Origin: Bodo saltans
Lineage: Eukaryota; Euglenozoa; Kinetoplastea; Eubodonida; Bodonidae
Reading direction: 5' to 3'
DNA length: 46,859 nucleotides
Assembly: GCA_001460835.1 (NCBI GenBank)
Contig: CYKH01001759.1
Location: 1 to 46,859 of the forward strand
This document shows, in pieces, positions 8,126 to 16,500 of this stretch. A program made the position numbers and the translations under genes. Below the pieces are notes generated by a model, which ran no database searches, had not been told where the DNA came from, and saw only the letters and a list, made by a program, of their open reading frames with translations. Position 1 is the stretch's first letter. Every line of letters begins with the position of its first letter.

Positions 8126-10426
8126 CTAGAGTTCCTCTTGGGGAACTTCAGGGTTTGCCTCCGTTGGCTCCTCTGGCACCTCTGCTGGCTCTTGTGGTGT
8201 TTCAGGTTTGCGCTTCTTTGGTTGCTTTTTTGGCACAGGTGCTGGCTTTGGCTTTCGTTCATTTTCCTTTTCTTGAATTTTCTCGCGAATGGTGGCGGTC
8301 ACATTTTTCAAGAGAGCAAGCTTTTCGTCAAACTCGGCTTTCGTACAGCCGTCGTAGCTTCCCTCACCATCTTCATACCACTCCTTGACCTGTTCTGTTG
8401 TCTCTTCAATTGTTTGCTTCTCCTCTGTGCTCATCAGTGAAGTTGCTTCATTGTTTTCGAACAGTCCATCTAGGCGAATCCATTGAATGAACGTTTCAAG
8501 GTTGTTCTTGGACGTGGCTGTATCTCGCTTGATCTTGTCGCGCTTCTCGAGTCCTGATAAAATTGACTTGGCCTCAAGGACTTCCTCGGTCCCCATGGAA
8601 GGCTGTGATAACTCAATTGTGGGTTTAATCGACGTTGAACGCTTCTTCATTTGAATTTGCACGCTTGGGAGTTCAGCGCTAACCTCTGTCGCTTGCGCTG
8701 TCTCGTTTGAGTCGTCATTTGTTTTTTCTTGGTCAGGAATTTCCTCAGAAGAATTCTTTCGAGTTTTGAGCTTCTTAGTGACGTTGGCAGCCAAGCGAAC
8801 ACGAACCTCGCTGTCCTCGACCACAACAACACCATTCTCAGAGAGCTTGAGCTCAACTCGAACAATGTGAGTGTTGTTCTCATGAACAATTGTTGGATTG
8901 AAGTAATTGAGACCTTCAAGCGCTGACTTCACTCCTGAAACGTTCACCGACATTAGCGGTGTGAATGACTCGCCGTCGACAGTTGACAAGAGGGCAATGG
9001 TGAAGTCTTCAGTGCGATTGACAGTGATGCTCTTACGTGCGCCGAACGGCGACTTGACAAAGAGTGGGCGAATTGCCGAAGAGGTGCCGTCGGCACTGAC
9101 GATCTTGAAGTGGATGGACTGCGGGAAGAAATCTCGAATTGAGAATGATCGAACACGGAAGTATCCAGACAAACGTGCTCCATAGTACCCTGCACCAAAA
9201 GCAGCTGCCTCGTCGCCGTTGAGAGTTCTGTCAACGGGACGTCCAAGGAATGCTGACAAGTCCGACACAATCTTTGGTGGCCTGACACCTCCCCCCATAA
9301 GTTCAAAAGAGCTCAGGTCAGACAACGCAAGTCCACTCTTATCAATCGCCTTTTTGGCAATTTCAACTGCACGCTCGAACAAAGCTGAGCATTCAGTCTC
9401 AAATTGCTCGCGAGTAACTTTTCCGGAGAAGTCTCGATCAGGAGCGACTCCTTCAACAGTCACAGGTGCAGCTTGATTCGCAGACAGAGTCTCTTTGATT
9501 CCGTTTGCAGCACGGATCAGGGAGAACATGGCCTTGTGTTGTTGCAACGAAGTACCACCAATAATGCGAGGTATCTTCATCGTTTTGACAATCTCCTCTT
9601 CCAAGAATCGAGCGATGCAAGCGTCAAACGTACGGCCTCCTAGTGTTGAATCAACCTCGATGTGAAGAGTTTCAATGTGACCCAAGCTCACTGCAACTTT
9701 CACTTTCTTCCCGTCCTTTCGCTCTTCTGGAGGGGAATAGCGATACACGCCAACTTCTGTTTTTGTGGAGCCCATATCGTAGATCACAACATTCACCGTT
9801 TCATTTCCAAAACCTCGCTTTTGCATTCCGTACTGGAGCGCAGTCGCAGTAGTTGAATGCATCAAGCTGAGAACTTTCAGATCAGTGAGTCCAGCAGCAT
9901 CAACCAATGCTTGCCTTTGATTCATTGTCCAGTCAGCAGGCACTGTAAAGACGGCTTCTTGAGGCTTGATTTTCGCGTCCTTTCCCGTGATCAGCTTTAT
10001 GTACTGAAAATACATGGCGATCAACAACTCTGCACTGTAATTACACTCTGGGTCCTGACGACACACAACATTCACTCCTTTCCGCTCCTCTCCCTCTTTC
10101 AGCGCAAAAGTTGTCAACAACTGCTGGAACTGAGCAGTTTTGTTTGATTCGAACGGAAAACCAATCAGCTGATTGATCATCGAAAACATGTTGTCTGGGA
10201 ACCGCGGAGCCAAGTTTTTTGCTTCATCCCCAAAAAATCGGTCATCGCCACGAAATCCAACAAAGTTGTTAGACTTTCGCCGAGTCTGCTCATTCAGCAC
10301 AATGTCAATCGACGCATTACCATGTGGCGACGTAACTTTGACAAATTCAGAGCCAAAATCAATACCCATCACATTTGCATTGGCCACAACCACAAGAATG
10401 CAAGCACAAAGAAGCAACTTCAGCAT
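8126..10426 (-). CDS. HYOU1: ER-lumenal Hsp110/GRP170-type chaperone (HYOU1/Lhs1)
   Basis: A 766-aa protein of the large Hsp70 branch. A cleavable signal peptide (residues 1-17, ending ANA) is followed at once by VMGIDFGSEFVKV, the phosphate-1 loop of GRP170. IYDMGSTKTEVGVY (215-228) is the phosphate-2 loop, and TVPADWTMNQRQALVDAAGL is also typical of GRP170. The C-terminal part has the acidic, variable insert and helical domain of this group and ends in a Lys/Pro/Glu-rich tail. GRP170 serves as nucleotide-exchange factor for BiP and holds unfolded proteins in the ER. The protein is shorter than human HYOU1 (999 aa) and yeast Lhs1 (881 aa). It ends in QEEL, which may act as a divergent KDEL-like retrieval signal. 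It is the first gene of the leftward unit, facing the strand-switch region. Confidence 0.9.
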   Translation of the reverse strand: MLKLLLCACILVVVANANVMGIDFGSEFVKVTSPHGNASIDIVLNEQTRRKSNNFVGFRGDDRFFGDEAKNLAPRFPDNMFSMINQLIGFPFESNKTAQFQQLLTTFALKEGEERKGVNVVCRQDPECNYSAELLIAMYFQYIKLITGKDAKIKPQEAVFTVPADWTMNQRQALVDAAGLTDLKVLSLMHSTTATALQYGMQKRGFGNETVNVVIYDMGSTKTEVGVYRYSPPEERKDGKKVKVAVSLGHIETLHIEVDSTLGGRTFDACIARFLEEEIVKTMKIPRIIGGTSLQQHKAMFSLIRAANGIKETLSANQAAPVTVEGVAPDRDFSGKVTREQFETECSALFERAVEIAKKAIDKSGLALSDLSSFELMGGGVRPPKIVSDLSAFLGRPVDRTLNGDEAAAFGAGYYGARLSGYFRVRSFSIRDFFPQSIHFKIVSADGTSSAIRPLFVKSPFGARKSITVNRTEDFTIALLSTVDGESFTPLMSVNVSGVKSALEGLNYFNPTIVHENNTHIVRVELKLSENGVVVVEDSEVRVRLAANVTKKLKTRKNSSEEIPDQEKTNDDSNETAQATEVSAELPSVQIQMKKRSTSIKPTIELSQPSMGTEEVLEAKSILSGLEKRDKIKRDTATSKNNLETFIQWIRLDGLFENNEATSLMSTEEKQTIEETTEQVKEWYEDGEGSYDGCTKAEFDEKLALLKNVTATIREKIQEKENERKPKPAPVPKKQPKKRKPETPQEPAEVPEEPTEANPEVPQEEL

Positions 10427-10560
10427 TTTCCTTTCTTTTTGAGAATAACTCGAACGGTTTGGAAATGTCTTTAGAACGCAGAGTGATCCCTTGATTGACC
10501 TTTAGACCTCAGAAATGTTGAATGAAACAATGTGAAAATGATTGGGATGAAATATGTTTC

Positions 10561-10615
10561 TGTACTTTGAAGTTGCAAAGTTTCAACAAAGGCCGCAGTT
10601 GTGCTTTAAAGTACA
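10561..10615. repeat. 12-bp inverted repeat
   Basis: The arms are 10561-10572 (tgtactttgaag) and 10604-10615 (ctttaaagtaca). They pair over 12 bp with one G-U wobble and enclose a 31-nt loop. The right arm overlaps the left boundary of the decayed reading frame that follows. It could be a transposon end, a hairpin or chance. Confidence 0.5.
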
Positions 10616-11265
10616 GATGGACTCGTTGACCTACTGGTCTCATCTCTCCGTGATCTCTCCGTAGATCACGCTCGGAGACTCCTACAAGACGAAGAGACTT
10701 TGGGATTCGTCACCCCGGCAGAGCTGCAGGCGATCGGGGTCCCGCTGGGAGACGTGGCGAAGATCAAGAAGTTCTTGGGGATCGACCCACCTAAGCGCGG
10801 ACGCGATGATGAACCCGAGGATTTTCAGGAAACCGATCGACACAGAACAGTGAAGAATGCTGAAGCGATGATGGCGGAGGGGCTGCTGGAAGACCTGCTG
10901 CATCCTCCCATGCTGTTGCCAAAAAACTGGCAACGGGCTCGGTGGCCAGAACTGTCACGCTGTGGCGAGCACAGTTTGCTGGCAACCAGGGGTGGTCGCG
11001 CCTGGTGGTATGGGCGGCCAAAACACGAGGCAGTCAGGGTGCATCGTTCGAGGGGGCGTGGCAAGCACGCTTGTTGAAAGAGCGCGAACCGTTGCAGTCG
11101 CACGTGACAAAGATGCGGTGCATGATGGATTTCATCACAGCTCCACCAACGAAACAGCAAAGATACAGCAACCTCAACAACAACAACAGCAGCACGTTTC
11201 CCCATAATAACACAGTCACGAAGAAGTTCGGCCGGTTCAACAACCAACGATTTCGAAACCAGTAG
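10610..11265 (+). pseudogene. Decayed reading frame with a SAM-like start, possibly gag-like
   Basis: An open stretch without ATG follows a stop at 10607-10609. It reads about 100 residues of protein-like sequence, including TLGFVTPAELQAIGVPLGDV and then AKIKKFLG. The spacing of Leu, Ile, Gly and the final KIKKFL resembles the last helices of a SAM domain. Near the A-run at about 10921-10926 the coding signal appears to move to another frame. That frame then runs (for example LWRAQFAGNQGW, then AWQARLLKEREPLQSH) to a stop at 11263-11265, with an Asn-rich and basic end. The pattern suggests an old gene broken by at least one frameshift. It sits just upstream of a decayed retroelement on the same strand, so it could be that element's first (gag-like) frame. 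A relic of an unrelated SAM-domain gene is equally possible. Confidence 0.35.
10645..10678. repeat. Bulged hairpin, 12-bp stem
   Basis: GTGATCT at 10650-10656 pairs perfectly with AGATCAC at 10663-10669 across a 6-nt loop. The stem continues with tctcc (10645-10649) against ggaga (10674-10678), leaving a 4-nt bulge on the right. A short direct repeat (atctctccgt) overlaps the left arm. It lies within the decayed SAM-like frame. Confidence 0.5.
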
Positions 11266-11479
11266 TATGGTGGCCGAAACCACTGAAGATCCTTCATGCA
11301 AATGACGAAAGAGGCAGAGAAGAGGTGGCAGCAACCACACGAAGGACTTACTTTCTGTCAACAATAGGAGAGTATGCAGAATTAGTGAATGCCCGACTAC
11401 CGGAGACACCAAGAATGAGCAGAAATAAAGAAAAAACTGAAAGCCCTCTATGTGCAGGACACGAAGCAAGGCACCCCAC

Positions 11480-12280
11480 CAAACAGTCGCGATGTACGCG
11501 ATGACGACATGTGTTTGGTGTATGTGGACAACATTTTTTTTTTCTTGCGACAAAACAAGTGCCAACGAGAATATGAGAGGAGTTGCCGGAATGTGGAGAT
11601 TGGAAACAAGTGAGAAAATGTGCGTGCGTGCATGTGCTGCATGTGTGTGGAACGCATGATCGATTTGGTCGAAAAGACAATCGATATGTCCCGAAAAATG
11701 CGAAACGAACTTGAGAAAGACGCTTCAAAAAGACATTGGAACATTAAGTGTTAGAAGGCTTTCAGCTTGTGGGGGAAGATTATGTTTGTAACAGGTATTC
11801 TGCATTTCCCCATGGCAAATTTTCTCAATCTCGTGGATTGGCGAAGGTGTGCAAAAAGTGATGGTTTGGAGAATGTGAACTTGACGATACATGTACTGAA
11901 TTGGCACGCAAAGAAGTACTAAAAATGTTGGCAGAAACCTTAGGCTGGGGGAAAGCCAAAATCGTAGAACGCGAAACATGCGAGTCTGTTGCATACACGG
12001 ACGTGTCACAACATTTGTCGGCATGTGTTGTTTTTATTGAAGACGCTTTGCCAGCCAAGGTGGGAAGTGTGCAACGTGCTACACCGACGTCCACGAGGCA
12101 CTCAAGAAACAAAGAAATCAACGAGCAATTAGCGAGCATCATAAAAGAAAAGATTTGCCTCAAAGTCGATCCATCGCACGAAAATGTGGCGGACGGACCG
12201 TCACGAGGAAAAAACAATACACAAGAAATGAAAATCATCACAACAAGAACCAGAACACAAATTGGTTCAGTGGCGTGATG
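11480..12280 (+). mobile_element. Decayed reverse transcriptase-RNase H retroelement
   Basis: Two neighbouring frames on the plus strand carry remains of a retrotransposon polymerase. In frame 1, MCLVYVDNI at about 11509-11535 matches the RT active-site strand (usual YVDD). The same frame continues to 11922 with stops only at 11611 and 11752, and includes FSLWGKIMFVTGILHFPMAN (11761-11820), which resembles the linker between RT and RNase H. The signal then moves to another frame. VAYTDVSQ at about 11988-12011 resembles the RNase H TDAS motif, and RNKEINEQLASI followed by DPSHENVADGPSRG (ending near 12208) resembles the RNase H C-terminus (S-x-x-N-x-A-D-x-x-S-R). The middle of RNase H, with its Asp-Asn motif, appears deleted. 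RNase H of this kind occurs in DIRS/VIPER-type and LTR elements, not in most kinetoplastid LINE elements. No terminal repeats were recognised, so the ends are uncertain. Confidence 0.55.
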
Positions 12281-12346
12281 GTTCGAAAAAGGGAAAGCAG
12301 TGGGGCCGCCACCATTGACAAAAAAAAAACACCAATGAAGATGAAA

Positions 12347-12458
12347 GGTTTGGCAAACATTACCGTTGCATAGTGCCATTTTCGTGTCTCACAAAACGGT
12401 TTGGCAAACATTACCGTTGCACAGTGCCATTTTCGTGTCTCACAAAACGGTTTGGCAA
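12347..12458. repeat. 51-bp tandem repeat, left part
   Basis: Units start at 12347, 12398 and 12449 with the sequence ggtttggcaaacatt and a period of exactly 51 bp. The first two full units differ at one base (t/c in gca-t/c-agtgcc). The third unit runs into the assembly gap after 10 bases. As 51 is a multiple of three, every frame without a stop stays open through the array, which explains several false open frames here. Confidence 0.95.
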
Positions 12459-12758
12459 NNNNNNNNNNNNNNNNNNNNNNNNNNNNNNNNNNNNNNNNNN
12501 NNNNNNNNNNNNNNNNNNNNNNNNNNNNNNNNNNNNNNNNNNNNNNNNNNNNNNNNNNNNNNNNNNNNNNNNNNNNNNNNNNNNNNNNNNNNNNNNNNNN
12601 NNNNNNNNNNNNNNNNNNNNNNNNNNNNNNNNNNNNNNNNNNNNNNNNNNNNNNNNNNNNNNNNNNNNNNNNNNNNNNNNNNNNNNNNNNNNNNNNNNNN
12701 NNNNNNNNNNNNNNNNNNNNNNNNNNNNNNNNNNNNNNNNNNNNNNNNNNNNNNNNNN
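12459..12758. other. Assembly gap, 300 N
   Basis: Exactly 300 undetermined bases that begin inside a 51-bp repeat unit. The round number suggests a placeholder or estimated scaffold gap, so the true array length is unknown. Confidence 0.98.
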
Positions 12759-12965
12759 ACCACTACCGCTACGTTGTGTCTTTGAGTTGCGCACCGACGA
12801 TCGCGGATCGAACAATGAACTGTTTCGAGGCGCGAAACACGGAACAAAAGGCGTTCCAAGGCGCAGCGTCGAAGACGGATCTTCTGATGTCTTCTTTTGG
12901 TGTGTATTTTGTCGTCGGGGACAAAATGCCATCGTACTGATCACGACATCTTTCGAGAATGTCGT
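12759..12965. other. Non-repeat segment between two parts of the 51-bp array
   Basis: About 200 bp that do not follow the 51-bp period lie between the gap and the right part of the array. The first bases (accactaccgctacgttgtg) resemble a diverged repeat unit (compare the unit at 13154), so the left array may end near 12780. The rest is unique within this window. One plus frame is open from the gap to about 12940 but no family is recognised. Confidence 0.6.
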
Positions 12966-13221
12966 CTGTTGCAAAGTGCCATTTCCGTGTCTCACAAAAC
13001 GGTTTGGCAAACATTACTGTTGCAAAGTGCCATTTTCGTGTCTCACAAAACGGTTTGGCAAACATTAGCGTTGCGTGGCGCCATTTTCGTGTCTCACAAA
13101 ACGGTTTGGCAAACATTACCGTTGCACAGTGCCATTTTCGTGTCTCACAAAACGGTTTGACAAACATTACCGCTACATAGTGCCGTTTTCGTGTCTCGCA
13201 AAACGGTTTGGCAAACATTAC
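12966..13221. repeat. 51-bp tandem repeat, right part
   Basis: A partial unit begins near 12966. Units follow at 13001, 13052, 13103 and 13154, and a last partial unit runs from 13205 to 13221. The spacing is exactly 51 bp throughout. The unit at 13103 is identical to the one at 12398 on the other side of the gap. The unit at 13154 is the most diverged. No spacers separate the units, so this is a minisatellite and not a CRISPR array. Confidence 0.95.
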
Positions 13222-13491
13222 AGGAAGAGAAGACCTTTTAGTTCCCCACCCTACACTCCCTCCGGCGAGGCTCATTCAATCACCAAGCGATGAGACCACA
13301 GCGAGACTTTGTTCCCATCCGAAACGAACTTTTAGCTTGACCTTGAATCTTGACAGGAGGTACATGTGCATCTTGAGATCTTTGGTTGTTATTGGCTCCA
13401 TCAGAATACAAAAGGGAGATTCTCTTTTTTTTTGAGAAGGATAGATAGAGTTTGTCTCGAATAGATTTCCTGGACTGTGCGAAATTGATGA

Positions 13492-13503
13492 CCTTTTTTG
13501 CAG
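13492..13503 (+). promoter_or_regulatory. Spliced-leader acceptor of the dynein gene
   Basis: The tract ccttttttg is followed directly by cag (AG at 13502-13503), giving a 45-nt leader before the dynein ATG. An alternative tract of T residues at about 13425-13434 followed by AG lies about 110 nt before the ATG. The nearer site has the better context. Confidence 0.5.
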
Positions 13504-13548
13504 TTTGTGAGTATTTGTTGTTTTTGTCGTTATCGGATTAGCTAGAGA

Positions 13549-16500
13549 ATGAGCAAAGATCCACGTCTAGAATGGCTTGGCGCCGCTATTAAGCGATGCT
13601 TGAAGTGGGTTGACGATGTATCGATAAAGGAGCTGTTAGATCGCGATGGAGTTATTGGAAATCTGATGACGGTTTTCGAAGGTGACTTGAGCAAAAGCTC
13701 GGTGATTATCATCACGGCCTCTGAAGATGATACGTTTGAAGTAGATGAAAACGTTGGGGAAGGAGATGACCGTGTTGAGAAAGTTCGTCATCAACGTTTG
13801 CAACTGGTGACAACTTTTGTGAGCAATTCGAATGTTTCTGGGTCGCAAGGAGGTGGCCAAATTCGTTGCTTGTTCGCGACGAAGGTTGTAACAACGCCGG
13901 TGTTGGAGGAAGATGCTCAGGGCTGGGAAGACCCTGATTGTGCCATCAACCACGCTTTTGAGGTCATTTCGATGTTGGCTCCTTCCCTGCCTTCATTTCA
14001 TGCAATGATCTCGTTTGCGTTTCAGCCCTTCATTGAAGACTCGAATGCAACTGGCGAGGGGGTTGCTGGAACGCGCCAACTTCAACAGGAGGTTGTGAAC
14101 TGGGTGAAGAGGCTCAATCAGCACGTTGCAGGATTCATTGGCCAAGTGTGTGCTGAAAGAAAATTGCCAATGCCTTCGAACCCGATCCCAATCGGTGACA
14201 GTGATGCGGACATCAAAGCAGCAGCCTCAAACGACGACATAATCAAGGACATCGACACAACTGTTGCCATGTGGCATGCAGAGATTTCCAGTGCCCTAGC
14301 TCAAGAGCCACAAAAAGAGGGACCACTTGGCGAAATTGAATACTGGAAAGAGAAGTACAGCGCCCTCAGTGCTCTGTACGAGCAGATCAATCAACCAAAA
14401 GTCAAGATCATTTTGAAGGTCGCTGCTGAGGCAGAGTGCAACGCGTGGCACAGCATTTCTGGAACAATTACGCTGTTATTCCGTCAATATGCTGAAGCAA
14501 AAGACAATGTGAAATTTCTTAGCACGTTAGAGCGCCATTTCCGCACGATCCACGGTGTAACTCCTGAGGGTGGTACGCTACAACCGATCACTGACACGAT
14601 GTCGTCAATGATGATGGCTATCCGAATGGTGTGGATCATTTCGCGATACTATTGCACGGAGGAGAAGATGATCGGACTCTTGGAAAAGATCGCGAATTTG
14701 ATTGCACAGAAGGTATCGCAACACATCGACTTCCGAACGATCTTGAACCAAACTCCAGTTGAAGCAAAACGCAAGATCAAAGAAGGCCAACAAGCATTGA
14801 TGAAGTGGAAGTCAGCTTACACTCACGTTCAAGAAGAAATCAACCAAAGTGAGCGTGAGCAACATTGGGTCTTTGACACAAAGCGTCTCTTCGACACGAC
14901 TGATTACATGACGGAACGCTGCACTGAACTCCTTGAAATTGTCAACGTCATCGAATACTACAATACCGTTTTGGGATCCCAACTCAAGGCCGTGCTTACT
15001 GACACTGCTGGCATCGAAAAGATTTTGAAAGATGTTGAGAAGCTCAAAAAGCCAATCGAAACGCTTACATTTGATCCATTCGAAAGAAAAGCGATCCACA
15101 ACTGGCAGGTGATGTACTCGAACTTCAATTCGTCAGTATCAACTCTTGATCAGCAAGTTTCGCAATTCATCCAGCGAATTTTTGATGATGAACTTCGAAG
15201 TGCCGAAAGTGCATTTGAGCTTCTCCAGTCATTCAAGAACATGCACTCTCGAGGAGGTGGTGATGTTCTCGATATCAATCAATTGATGTCCTCCAAGGCC
15301 GACAAAATTCTCTCGCAGTACCTCAACGAGGTTCACCGTGTTCAATCTATTTTCTTGGCAAACTGTGAGAATCCTCCACTCACAAAGAATCAACCCCCAA
15401 TTGCAGGTTCGATCCACTGGAGCTCGTCGCTGTATCAGCGTTTGAAGAAGCCAATTGTTCGCTTTCAAGAAGAAGACATGCTGTACTCTGCCGTTGGAAA
15501 GCAAGTGAAGTCGAAGTACGTTGAAGTAGCGCGAATGATGAAAGACTACGCAACAGTCCGCTTCGAAAAGTGGAAGGATGACGTCAAGGGAACAACAGAT
15601 TCATTCTTGAAGATGAAAATTTTGCGAAAGGAGGGCGATGAGATGTATGTTGTGAATTTCAACACCAGCTTATTCGAGACGATTAAGGAAGCGAAGTACC
15701 TGGATCGACTCGGTTTCGAAATTCCTCAAGAGGCTCTGAACGTGACACTTCAAGATGAAGCTTATCACAACTACGTCGAAAACCTGAAGTCTATGCTCAT
15801 CAGTTTTAACTATGAACTGTCTCTAGTCGATGGCCCAGAGAAGCTGATTCTTGCCAAGAACATCAAAGACTTGAAAGACGCATTGGAGCCTGGGTTCACT
15901 GAGTTGAACTGGATTAGCTTGGGAATATCCGAGTTTGTTGTCAATTGCAACAAAGCAATTACAGAATTTCGCAACCTCAGTCGCGAAGTTCGAAAGAGTG
16001 CTGATCATATTCAGACTCAAGTTGTCAACAAAATTGCAGCAACGCAACTCGTCCCGGATTTGAGCGACTTTGCTACGTTCGGTGAGCTGCCGGAGCTCCA
16101 ATCTGTCGTTGATGCGATTGAGCGGCACCGTGTTGAGAAAATTGACGCCTGCGTTCGTGCTTACGCAACTGTCAAGCCACTTCTAACAAAAATTGAAAGC
16201 CAAATCGTTGGTTCTCACGACGGGAAATGCACGCTTCTTGAGAGCTACTATGCACATTGGGAGCGACGAATTTGGAAAGCACTTCAGAAGATGGTTGTCA
16301 CGTCTCTCAATCGATTCGCGTCGCTTCTTGGGTACCAAGCGAAGGGGAAAAAGGCTCGACCACCGCTTTTCAAGGTCACTGTTGTCCTTACCAGTGAGCC
16401 AACGTACTCCCCACAACACCAAGAAATCACGAATGCCTTCCACAAAATTCAAACTGGAATCATTGAAACTACAAAGCAGTTTGTTCGGTGGATGCGCGGG

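Larger units (their letters stand above)
10427..13548. promoter_or_regulatory. Divergent strand-switch region
   Basis: All recognised genes to the left run leftward and all to the right run rightward. This 3.1-kb gap is therefore the junction of two divergent polycistronic units, and in kinetoplastids such junctions are where RNA polymerase II is loaded. No intact gene is found here. Contents in order: AT-rich upstream sequence of the GRP170 gene, two inverted repeats (10561-10678), a decayed SAM-like or gag-like frame (10610-11265), a decayed RT-RNase H element (11480-12280), a 51-bp tandem array broken by an assembly gap (12347-13221), and the dynein leader (13222-13548). No core promoter motif could be recognised. 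Confidence 0.75.

Noticed and set aside
10825-11565. 246-aa open frame on the minus strand in the strand-switch region
   Set aside because: It is rich in Leu/Val/Phe/Cys, has no recognisable motif, and is antisense to the decayed frames on the plus strand, which do carry family-like motifs.
11825-12379. 184-aa minus-strand frame opposite the RNase H remains
   Set aside because: It is antisense to sequence with clear RNase H motifs and has no recognisable family.
12373-13068. Open frames running through the N gap and the 51-bp repeats on both strands
   Set aside because: They are open only because 51 is a multiple of three and N is not read as stop. No non-repeat coding signal supports them.
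12347-13221. CRISPR array
   Set aside because: Units are contiguous 51-bp copies without unique spacers, and the sequence is nuclear eukaryotic DNA.
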